A stretch of 64,000 nt of DNA from the NCBI RefSeq assembly GCF_003012735.1, contig NZ_PXYI01000004.1, forward strand, positions 657,531-721,530, read 5' to 3'. The stretch is from Allosphingosinicella deserti. Lineage in GTDB: Bacteria; Pseudomonadota; Alphaproteobacteria; Sphingomonadales; Sphingomonadaceae. Below, one piece after another: positions 57,292 through 64,000 of the stretch; positions within the stretch are counted from its first letter, which is position 1; the number at the start of each line of letters is the position of its first letter. Under the pieces are notes generated by a model. It made no database searches and was not told the origin of the DNA. It saw only the letters and a list, made by a program, of their open reading frames with translations. A program made the position numbers and the translations under genes.

Positions 57292-57720
57292 TTAGCAAAA
57301 TGCCGCGTCCAGGCGGCGGAGGAGTGCCTGCAGATCGGGTTCCTGGACGGCATCGGCTGCCTCGTCGAGCGCGAACCAGCGGCGCTCGCGCTCCTGCGCC
57401 TCCGGCCAGGATTCGAGCTCCTCCTCGACGACCATGCGGAACAATTGAACGTCCGTGAGAACGCCGGCGCCATTCTTGCGCTTCTTGGTATAACGATAGC
57501 TGCCGAGCGGATCCGCTGCCACCACGCCGCGCACGCCCGCTTCTTCGAACGCTTCCTGAGCGGCCGAGGCGGACGGAGACAGGCCGCCGATCGGGTTGCC
57601 GCGCGGAACTACCCACCGGCGAGTCTCGCGCGAGGTAATCAGGAGCACGCGCAGCGTTCCCTGTTCCACCCGCAGCGGCACGACTCCGTATTGGGTCGGC
57701 ACCGAATCCTCTCCGTCCAT
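57292..57720 (-). CDS. Nudix-family protein with altered Nudix box
   Basis: 142-aa protein of Nudix fold (RWVVPRGNPIGGLSPSASAA then QEAFEEAGVRG). The second half of the box keeps QEAFEEAG with both metal-binding Glu residues. The first Glu of G-x5-E is Leu and the canonical RE is QE, so activity may be altered. The upstream RVLLITSRETRRWVVPRG resembles diphosphoinositol-polyphosphate or Ap4A-type members. The ATG at 57720 gives MDGEDSVPTQYGVVPLR. It lies on the same strand as DUF47-PiT, 47 bases upstream, hinting at a phosphate or polyphosphate link. Confidence 0.83.
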   Translation of the reverse strand: MDGEDSVPTQYGVVPLRVEQGTLRVLLITSRETRRWVVPRGNPIGGLSPSASAAQEAFEEAGVRGVVAADPLGSYRYTKKRKNGAGVLTDVQLFRMVVEEELESWPEAQERERRWFALDEAADAVQEPDLQALLRRLDAAFC

Positions 57721-57795
57721 TTTGTTCTTATGCAACAAAATGAACTGCGGAACGATCCGCACGCGTGCGAAACCATCTCCGGCCCCCTTCGGGGC

Positions 57796-58920
57796 CTATC
57801 GGACACCGCCGTTGTCACGCGAATCGAGCGCCGGGCTGGGAAGGTCAGCAACCTGGCGCCTGCCGTCGATGACGATCGGGGAGGCCACCGATGGAACGCC
57901 CCCCAGATCGAGGCGGAGGCCGCGAGCAATGACCTGAGGATCGGCGAACACGTCGGCCACCGAGTTGATCGGACCGGCAGGAACGCCCGATGCGGCGAGC
58001 GCCGTCAGCAGTTCGTCCTTGCCGCGCTGAAGCAAGGCTGGGGCGAGAGCGGCGGTGAGCGCGTCGCGGTGGCCGACCCGATCGGCGTTGGTGGCGAAGC
58101 GCAAATCCTCGGCGATTGCGCCGAGGCCGAGAAGAATGCAGAGCCTACGGAATTGCCCGTCATTGCCGACCGCTACAATCACCCAGCCGTCGCGAACCTG
58201 AAAGGTTTGATAGGGCGCAATGTTGGGATGGCTATTGCCGAGGCGCCGCGGCGTCTCGCCCGAGACCAGATAATTCATTGCCTGATTGGCGAGCACGGCC
58301 ACCTGGGTGTCGAGCAGCGCCATATCGATATGACAGCCGCGGCCGGTCGCCGCGCGTCCATGAAGCGCTGCGAGGATCGCGTTCGAGGCATAGACGCCGG
58401 TGAAGATGTCGGCAAAGGCAACGCCGATCTTTTGCGGCTCGCCTGTCGGATCGCCGGTCAGGTCCATGATTCCGCCCATTCCCTGAATCATGAAATCATA
58501 GCCGGCGCGCGGCGCGTATGGCCCGTCCTGGCCGAAGCCGGTAATCGAGCAGTAGATGATCCGCGGGTTCAGGGCCGCCACCGATGAGTAGTCGAGACCG
58601 AACTTGGCAAGGCCGCCAACCTTGAAATTCTCGATCAAGATGTCGGCCTCCGCGGCGAGCGCACGTACCTGTTCGCGACCCTCCTCGCTCTCGAAGTCGA
58701 TGGCATATGAGCGTTTGCCGCGGTTGCAGCTGTGGAAATAGGCGGCGCTACCGTCGCTCTCCACGAAGGGTGGTCCCCATCCGCGGGTATCGTCACCGCT
58801 CCCCGGACGCTCGACTTTGACGACTTCGGCGCCGAGATCCGCGAGCAGCTGCCCGGCCCAGGGGCCCGCAAGGATGCGGGCGAGCTCGAGCACGCGCAAG
58901 CCGGAGAGCGGCTTGTCCAT
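57796..58920 (-). CDS. CaiB/BaiF family CoA-transferase
   Basis: 374-aa family III CoA-transferase. It opens PLSGLRVLELARILAGPWAG and carries EVVKVERPGSGDDTR, FHSCNRGKRS and the catalytic Asp at 171 in AFADIFTGVYAS. It overlaps the glutaryl-CoA dehydrogenase stop (TGATG). From that context it may be the succinyl-CoA:glutarate CoA-transferase that activates glutarate, although other dicarboxylate or fatty acyl substrates cannot be excluded. Confidence 0.87.
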   Translation of the reverse strand: MDKPLSGLRVLELARILAGPWAGQLLADLGAEVVKVERPGSGDDTRGWGPPFVESDGSAAYFHSCNRGKRSYAIDFESEEGREQVRALAAEADILIENFKVGGLAKFGLDYSSVAALNPRIIYCSITGFGQDGPYAPRAGYDFMIQGMGGIMDLTGDPTGEPQKIGVAFADIFTGVYASNAILAALHGRAATGRGCHIDMALLDTQVAVLANQAMNYLVSGETPRRLGNSHPNIAPYQTFQVRDGWVIVAVGNDGQFRRLCILLGLGAIAEDLRFATNADRVGHRDALTAALAPALLQRGKDELLTALAASGVPAGPINSVADVFADPQVIARGLRLDLGGVPSVASPIVIDGRRQVADLPSPALDSRDNGGVR

Positions 58921-60110
58921 CAGAAGGCGGAAATGCCGGTAATTGCGCGTCCCAGGATAAGCCCGTGAACGTCGTGGGTGCCTTCGTAGGTGTTGACCGT
59001 TTCCAGATTGGCCGCGTGCCGCATGATCTGAAACTCGGCTGAGATGCCATTGCCGCCGTGCATGTCGCGGGCGACACGAGCGATGTCTAGCGCCTTGCCG
59101 ACATTGTTGCGCTTGATCAGGCTGATCGTGTCCGGAATCAGCTCACCGTCGTCCATGCGCCGGCCGACCCGGAGGGCGGCTTGGAGCCCCAGGGTGATCT
59201 CGGTGATCATGTTGGCGAGCTTCAGCTGCACCAACTGGGTGGCGGCGAGCGGACGGCCGAACTGCTTGCGGTCCAGCGTGTAGGTGCGGGCGGCATGGAA
59301 ACACGCCTCGGCGGCGCCCATCGCGCCCCAGGCAATGCCATAGCGCGCCCGATTCAGGCAGCCGAACGGACCTTTGAGCCCGCTGACGTTGGGAAGCAGA
59401 TTCTCCTCCGGCACCTCGACACCGTCCATCACGATCTCGCCGGTGATCGACGCACGCAGGGACAGTTTCTGGCCGATCTTGGGCGCCGACAAGCCTGCCA
59501 TGCCCTTTTCGAGGATGAAGCCGCGGATCGCGCCATCATGCGCATCCGATTTGGCCCAGACGACGAACACGTCGGCGATGGGAGAATTGGTGATCCACAT
59601 CTTGGCACCGCTGAGCCGATAGCCGCCGTCCACTTGCTCAGCCCGGGTGCGCATCGAACCGGGATCCGATCCGGCGTCGGGCTCGGTCAGCCCAAAGCAG
59701 CCGATCCATTCGCCGCTGGCGAGCCTAGGCAGATATTTCCGTTTCTGCGCGTCCGATCCGTAGGCGTTGATCGGGTGCATGACGAGAGAGGATTGTACCG
59801 ACATCGCCGAGCGATAACCGCTGTCGACGCGCTCTACGGCGCGGGCGACAAGGCCGTAGCTGACGTAGTTGAGACCGGCGCCGCCATAATCGGTGGGAAC
59901 CGTCGCGCCGAGCAGCCCGAGCTCGCCCATCTCCGACATGATGTCGCGATCGAATCGCTCCTCGAGATAGGCCTCGGTCACGCGCGGTTGCAGCCGCTCC
60001 TGCGCGTAGCCCTCGGCAGTGTCGCGGACGAGCCGCTCCTCATCGGAAAGCTGCGCATCGAGCGCGAACGGATCGGCCCAGTCGAAGCGGCCAATGGCGG
60101 GATCGGACAT
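58920..60110 (-). CDS. gcdH: Glutaryl-CoA dehydrogenase-type acyl-CoA dehydrogenase
   Basis: 396-aa flavoenzyme of the acyl-CoA dehydrogenase family, closest in features to glutaryl-CoA dehydrogenase: [18 protein letters not shown] at the N-terminus, [17 protein letters not shown] and [18 protein letters not shown] for FAD binding, and the catalytic Glu at 376 in [16 protein letters not shown]. It converts glutaryl-CoA to crotonyl-CoA in lysine and tryptophan breakdown. The ATG at 60110 is preferred to earlier starts in low-quality sequence. It is co-translated with the CoA-transferase. Confidence 0.88.
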   Translation of the reverse strand: MSDPAIGRFDWADPFALDAQLSDEERLVRDTAEGYAQERLQPRVTEAYLEERFDRDIMSEMGELGLLGATVPTDYGGAGLNYVSYGLVARAVERVDSGYRSAMSVQSSLVMHPINAYGSDAQKRKYLPRLASGEWIGCFGLTEPDAGSDPGSMRTRAEQVDGGYRLSGAKMWITNSPIADVFVVWAKSDAHDGAIRGFILEKGMAGLSAPKIGQKLSLRASITGEIVMDGVEVPEENLLPNVSGLKGPFGCLNRARYGIAWGAMGAAEACFHAARTYTLDRKQFGRPLAATQLVQLKLANMITEITLGLQAALRVGRRMDDGELIPDTISLIKRNNVGKALDIARVARDMHGGNGISAEFQIMRHAANLETVNTYEGTHDVHGLILGRAITGISAF

Positions 60111-60171
60111 TCGGGTTCCTTGAAGGAAAGGATTGATTGCTCCACCCCTTCGCGTTTCGGTGAGCCGATGT

Positions 60172-61689
60172 CTACTGCGAAGCCGTTTCCACGGCCGGTT
60201 CATCGTTGTCCGGCAGCGGCGTCTTGCTTCTACCTCGTGCCTGGCGGAGCATCGCGCTTGCGGCCTTCGCCAGGCCTTCATTGTGGGGAGAGGAGGCGAG
60301 GGGAAGGAGCAGCGCTTCCGCATCCTCGAAGCGCCCGCGCATGATCAACAGGCTCGCTGCGTTGACCGAGAGCTCGTCTACCTGTGGCGCCAGTTCCTGC
60401 GCAAGCAGCACGATCTCGGCCGTATTGTCGCTGTCGAAGCGGCGATCCGTGCGCAGGCTCTCGGCATAGCGGGCGAGGGTGGGGAAATGATATTCGTCGG
60501 CCTTGTGGGCGCGAACGAACCATGTTCGGGCGGCCTTGTAGTGGGGTGCAGGATCCTGGTCTTCGGCGCGCGCGTCGAGGACGTGTTTCATGCCGCGCAG
60601 ATAGAGCAATTCCACGTCGGATGCTGCCGTCTTCAGCAGTCCGTCGAGCAGCGCTGCGCCCTTGTTGCGATCACCGTACAGCGTTTCGGCTTCGGCGAGG
60701 ACTCGCTGCGCGTAAGGATCGGACGGGAACTTGGCGGCCTCGGCGCGAACCCGGGCCAGGAGCTGCGGTGCGTCCTGGTCGCGAATACCCACATGCATCG
60801 CCGCTTCTCTAAGCAGCAGGTCCTCGGCTGCCGCGGGCAGCGTCGTGATTGCAACCTTCGGCTGCACTGCGGCGCTCGCCCGTGTCCGAGTCGTGTAGGT
60901 CATGCCTTTGCGGGCATAGGTCTCGAGTGCGCGCCCGAACGCCTTCACCTCGCCGAACTGGGCCATGAAGGCTGCCTTTGGCTCCTCGCCCTTGACCAGC
61001 GCATTGATGTAGGCCTTGAATTTGGCGGCTCGGCCGGCATCGCGGAGCATATAGTGGGCGATGAGCCAGCTCTGCGCATAGAAGGACGCGGCTTCGGGGC
61101 CTTTGCGGGGCGGACGTGCGAACAGGATCCGCTCCGTCGGCAGCCAAGTTGTACGCCCGAGCCACGCCGCACGGCCTTCGCTCGGCCAGCCATATTCGAT
61201 GGTCTTCGGCTTGAACCGGGCGGTCATTACATATTCCGCGAACCCTTCCACGTACCAGGCCGGGTACGCGGTCGGCCGGTACTGCATCATGAAATGATGG
61301 GCGATTTCGTGGAAGAGGATGTGGTTGTCTTCATCGGCCCAGCTTCCGGCCCGCTCATCGACAAAGGCGGCAATGCCGGAGGACGACGCCGTGTAGAAGC
61401 CGCCAACGTTCGGACCCATGTCGCGAACTGTCTTGAGTTCGCCGGCGCCCCGAACAAGGTAGACAGGCAGCTTGTTCGGGGAGGCAGGATCATTGACCCC
61501 GGTCAATGCGCGCAGGAAGCTTTGATAATCTTCCAGCAGGCTGATCTGCTCCCGAAGCTTGCCTTCATTGGCTTGTCCGTAGAGAATGAAGTTCTCGCTC
61601 TCGGCTTTCTTCCACGTTGCGGGAGCCTGCTCCGCGGCAAGGATGGCGAGCAGCAGCGCAGCAAGCCCGCGCCACGTCTTGTTCTTCAT
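60172..61689 (-). CDS. Secreted gluzincin-type metalloprotease with TPR-like C-terminus (DUF1570-like)
   Basis: 505 aa. A signal peptide ([18 protein letters not shown], cleavage near AEQAPA) is followed by a HExxH zinc site at residues 127-131 ([12 protein letters not shown]), with the third ligand probably Glu149 in WYVEGFAEY, as in gluzincins. Residues 270-480 are helical repeats of TPR type ([34 protein letters not shown]). This is the domain layout of DUF1570-like proteins. The substrate is unknown. A hairpin covers the ribosome site just upstream. Confidence 0.82.
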   Translation of the reverse strand: MKNKTWRGLAALLLAILAAEQAPATWKKAESENFILYGQANEGKLREQISLLEDYQSFLRALTGVNDPASPNKLPVYLVRGAGELKTVRDMGPNVGGFYTASSSGIAAFVDERAGSWADEDNHILFHEIAHHFMMQYRPTAYPAWYVEGFAEYVMTARFKPKTIEYGWPSEGRAAWLGRTTWLPTERILFARPPRKGPEAASFYAQSWLIAHYMLRDAGRAAKFKAYINALVKGEEPKAAFMAQFGEVKAFGRALETYARKGMTYTTRTRASAAVQPKVAITTLPAAAEDLLLREAAMHVGIRDQDAPQLLARVRAEAAKFPSDPYAQRVLAEAETLYGDRNKGAALLDGLLKTAASDVELLYLRGMKHVLDARAEDQDPAPHYKAARTWFVRAHKADEYHFPTLARYAESLRTDRRFDSDNTAEIVLLAQELAPQVDELSVNAASLLIMRGRFEDAEALLLPLASSPHNEGLAKAASAMLRQARGRSKTPLPDNDEPAVETASQ

Positions 61690-61697
61690 TATCGGCC

Positions 61698-61720
61698 CCT
61701 CCCCAATAACTTAGGGGAGG
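61698..61720 (-). promoter_or_regulatory. Hairpin sequestering the Shine-Dalgarno of the metalloprotease gene
   Basis: On the minus strand CCTCCCC-TAAGTTATT-GGGGAGG is a perfect seven-pair stem whose 3' arm is the GGGGAGG ribosome site, eight bases before the ATG. Base-pairing would block translation until melted or displaced. Confidence 0.6.
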
Positions 61721-61821
61721 CTAATGTCACCCGGTGCGCCGCGCAAGAGCAATGGCGATTAATCTGGCTCCGACATTTCGGCACGCCTAACTGGCGTGTC
61801 GGGCGCCCTCGCGCACGACGG

Positions 61822-62028
61822 TCAAGGCACAGGCGCGCCCTTGTTGGCCAGGGCATCGGCGATCGCTCCCTTGAGTTGCGATACCGTCAGCCGCCCCTCG
61901 AGGTGCGCCTGGATCTCTCCCGCACCGTACCGCTCGCTTCTGAGCTGCGATTTCAAATCCTGAACGCTCCTGCAGCGGCCCGAACGGGCCAATTCGAAAG
62001 CGCGCACGACGAGGCTTGGACGGTCCAC
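61822..62028 (-). CDS. Small hypothetical protein
   Basis: 68-aa soluble helical protein, no recognised family. It reads DRPSLVVRAFELARSGRCRS then VQDLKSQLRSERYGAGEIQA; the arrangement looks like a small DNA- or protein-binding helical domain, but no function can be assigned. The GTG at 62028 follows GGAGAGG by six bases and is preferred; a second GTG five codons upstream (62043) is possible. It reads in the same direction as its flanking genes. Confidence 0.65.
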   Translation of the reverse strand: MDRPSLVVRAFELARSGRCRSVQDLKSQLRSERYGAGEIQAHLEGRLTVSQLKGAIADALANKGAPVP

Positions 62029-62156
62029 CGAAATCCTCTCCACTCAGCTCCAGGTGAGTGGTAGAGCAGCGCTGAGCGGAATGCCTTAACCTGCATTGGC
62101 CGTCCGCTCCGTTCGAAGCTCAACGGTCGCTGAGCGCCGCGAGCTCTGGCGAGTTG

Positions 62157-62172
62157 GTGCGTTTTCACGCAC
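62157..62172 (-). terminator. Small GNRA hairpin downstream of the beta-helix gene
   Basis: GTGCGT-GAAA-ACGCAC on the minus strand, 25 bases after the beta-helix stop, with no T-run. It may be a weak terminator or an mRNA end stabiliser. Nothing else is seen in the 153-base gap. Confidence 0.35.
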
Positions 62173-62196
62173 GCAGGCATGTTGGAGCGGCAGCGG

Positions 62197-63747
62197 CTAG
62201 AGAATCCGCTCGATCGATAGTACCGCGCCGGCAAGGATTGTGTTTGGACTGGACCCCTGGTTGAGTGCCAATTGGCTTCCGTTACCCTTGATCGTTACGT
62301 CGAGAAAGAAATTGCGGGTGGCGTTCGCCGGCACGCTGCCCAAGCCCGCGCCGACATATGCGCCGTTGACCGCTGGCGCAAAGCTCTCGATCGTGCCGTC
62401 GTCCTTTTCGAAGGCGATCGAGCCGGACGTGATCGTTCCTCCCGTTCCTTCGAACAGCAGCGACATCGCCGGATACGCACCTGCACCTTTGCGCATCTTC
62501 CCTCTGAACCTGATGCGATACGTGTTGCCGTTGGTAAGCGTGAATTGCGGTCTCGGCTGGCCGTTGCCGGCTCCGACGACCTGATTGCCGCCGTTCGTGA
62601 TCGGTAGGTCGATCGGGTAGGTATATTGAACCAGTTCGCCGATGCCACCCGGAAGATACAGTCCCGCAACATGCTTTATGTACGTACCGGTGATCGTGAT
62701 TGGACCGCCGACTGCGGTAGCTACCAGAGGTGCATTGATGGTGATGCTGCCGCCGATCACCTGAACGCTACCGGAGTAGACTGCGCCGTACGCAGCTGCC
62801 GGTGAATTCACCTCGACCTCGTGATTCAGCGCCTTCAGAGAAGCGCCGGCACCGACCGAATAGACCTGTTGGCTGAAACAAACACCTCGTCCCCCCTGGA
62901 TCACCGCATTGCCTAGATAGATCAGACCGAGGAGGCTTGCACTCGGACCCACGTTGCCGCCAACGACATTGCAATCCTTGAGCATCACTCGGTTGATCGA
63001 GGCCGTCGCCGTGATCTTGTTCATGAACAGGATCAATTTCCCGTCCGTATTTACTGCGTCGCAGTCGTCAAACAGGATTTCGTCGATCAGGCCGGCATTG
63101 CCTGCGCCGGCGTCGGCGATGACGAGATAGGGGGTCCCCTTGCCCGTGTGGCGGCCATGCCGAAAGGTTATGCGCTTGCTGCCGAACAGGGTGTGCCAAA
63201 CGGCCTCCACTCCGAGCGGGTTGTCGCCGTCGCCATCGCTGGAATCCATGTTTTCGAACAGGATGTCGGTCGCTTGCGTGGTTTCGAAGTGGACGTTGGC
63301 GTTGCGTGATATGATGTTTCGAAAGACGCCGAAGCGCGCGAATTCCTGCGCCCAGAACGCGTATCCGCAGTTCAGCGCTTCGACATTCTCGACAACGAAA
63401 TTGCGGGCACCGCGCATCCACACGCCCTGAACCTTGTCGTTTACCTTGGGCGAAACGACCGACAGATCGCTTACGCGGACCCCATCGGCATTATCTACCG
63501 AGCGTATCAGAGCCTTGTCGAAATAATCCGCACCCGCAACGTTGTTGGTTCGAACGAGGCGGGTCACGCCACGCCCCGAACCGCGCACGAACTTGCCGGT
63601 AGGCACGACCACGGCATGATCCACGCGGATGTCTCCGCCCGGCAGGATCACCCCGAATACCTCGGGATCCGCAAGCGCTGCGTTGATCGCAATCGAGTTG
63701 TCTGCTGCAGGATCATTGGGCACGAAACGTCCAAACGGTTCTGGCAC
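62197..63747 (-). CDS. Right-handed beta-helix (pectate-lyase/tailspike-like) protein
   Basis: 516 aa. It opens PNDPAADNSIAINAALADPE, the usual start of pectate-lyase-superfamily proteins, followed by VFGVILPGG, and many short beta-coil turns follow (RNFVVENVEALNCG; RFGVFRNIISRNANVHFE; DILFENMDSSDGDG). A separate C-terminal beta domain (NTYRIRFRGKMRKGAGAYPA to the end) resembles tailspike or carbohydrate-binding tips. The GTG at 63747 follows GGGAGG by eight bases and decides the start; no signal peptide is visible. It could be a polysaccharide lyase or a phage/tailocin spike; no phage genes are nearby. Confidence 0.7.
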   Translation of the reverse strand: MPEPFGRFVPNDPAADNSIAINAALADPEVFGVILPGGDIRVDHAVVVPTGKFVRGSGRGVTRLVRTNNVAGADYFDKALIRSVDNADGVRVSDLSVVSPKVNDKVQGVWMRGARNFVVENVEALNCGYAFWAQEFARFGVFRNIISRNANVHFETTQATDILFENMDSSDGDGDNPLGVEAVWHTLFGSKRITFRHGRHTGKGTPYLVIADAGAGNAGLIDEILFDDCDAVNTDGKLILFMNKITATASINRVMLKDCNVVGGNVGPSASLLGLIYLGNAVIQGGRGVCFSQQVYSVGAGASLKALNHEVEVNSPAAAYGAVYSGSVQVIGGSITINAPLVATAVGGPITITGTYIKHVAGLYLPGGIGELVQYTYPIDLPITNGGNQVVGAGNGQPRPQFTLTNGNTYRIRFRGKMRKGAGAYPAMSLLFEGTGGTITSGSIAFEKDDGTIESFAPAVNGAYVGAGLGSVPANATRNFFLDVTIKGNGSQLALNQGSSPNTILAGAVLSIERIL

Positions 63748-63889
63748 TGGACTAGCCTCCCTCTGATGCGCCGAGCCGGCCTGTGGTCCGGCGCTTGATC
63801 GTGACCCCGGCGAGGTGTCGACGGACGTCCGACCAACAGTGAACACAGTTCAGCGGGCGTGCCAATCGCGACTTTAGAGCATGATCATC
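63748..63889. other. Spacer between beta-helix gene and IS630-type end
   Basis: 142 bases without a credible gene. It holds the ribosome site of the beta-helix gene and, near 63875-63890, sequence TTTAGAGCATGATCATC that could contain the terminal repeat of the insertion sequence. The repeat's partner lies outside the window. Confidence 0.4.
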
Positions 63890-64000
63890 TTAGACTGAAG
63901 CATATCCGCTGTTTGCGAGGTAGTTTGCGCATTCGACGGGGTCGAAGCAGTCGAGGAGGGTTCCGATGCGCTTCCAGCAGGCTTCGACGGTGCGCTCCTC
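63890..64000 (-). mobile_element. IS630-family transposase, C-terminal fragment at window edge
   Basis: Minus strand from the window end reads ERTVEACWKRIGTLLDCF then DPVECANYLANSGYASV and stops (TAA at 63892-63890). This matches the C-terminal end of IS630-type transposases (LLDxFxPxECANYLANSGY pattern). Only 36 codons are visible, so whether the element is intact cannot be judged. It lies upstream of, and is read toward, the beta-helix gene. Confidence 0.75.

Overview
The window is a high-GC alphaproteobacterial chromosome segment, most likely from a Sphingomonadales bacterium (Sphingomonas-like). Three things point there: the gene order frr-uppS-cdsA-dxr-rseP-bamA-skp-fabZ, the yqeY-dnaG-rpoD / carAB-greA neighbourhood, and the repeat types. 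Most of it is core genome, read compactly with many stop/start overlaps. Taxonomy is inferred from gene content only.

Layout. 1-7984 (+): the end of frr, then the isoprenoid, phospholipid and envelope run uppS, cdsA, dxr, rseP, bamA, skp, fabZ. 8002-12560 (-): a vitamin B12 uptake operon, btuB-btuF-btuC-btuD, behind a clear cobalamin riboswitch. 12680-16169: rpmE, a GNAT acetyltransferase, a secreted protein of unknown function, a MoxR ATPase and another unknown. 16364-21287 (-): yqeY-dnaG-rpoD, with a DUF559 nuclease-like gene bounded by inverted 36-bp repeats inserted between yqeY and dnaG. 21431-27211 (+): carA, carB, greA and a rhomboid protease. 27376-29631 (-): DUF4170, and a four-gene membrane/stress cluster behind a candidate EcfG promoter. 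29787-38747 (mostly +): eno, ftsB, pdhA, pdhB, a squalene/phytoene synthase-like gene, an EF-hand protein, a GFA-family gene (-) and secA.

38832-47513: a hemerythrin-domain protein with a second EcfG-like promoter, tRNA-Asn, NAD kinase, a GGDEF/EAL protein with a degenerate GGDEF site, a small unknown, a poorly coding stretch (43227-43790), mfd and sdhE. 47585-57720: recG, tyrS, a DOMON-like/NamZ pair, a VWA protein, a soluble chemoreceptor-like protein with its sensor at the C-terminus, a PiT transporter with its DUF47 partner, and a Nudix protein. 57796-60110: a CoA-transferase and glutaryl-CoA dehydrogenase pair. 60172-64000: a gluzincin/TPR protein with a hairpin over its ribosome site, a small unknown, an orphan beta-helix protein, and the C-terminal end of an IS630-type transposase cut by the window edge.

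I see no CRISPR array, prophage or recognisable defence island. The least ordinary items are the repeat-bounded DUF559 insertion, the two matching EcfG-type promoters, the hairpin sequestering a Shine-Dalgarno, the inverted-architecture chemoreceptor and the orphan beta-helix gene beside the IS630 end.
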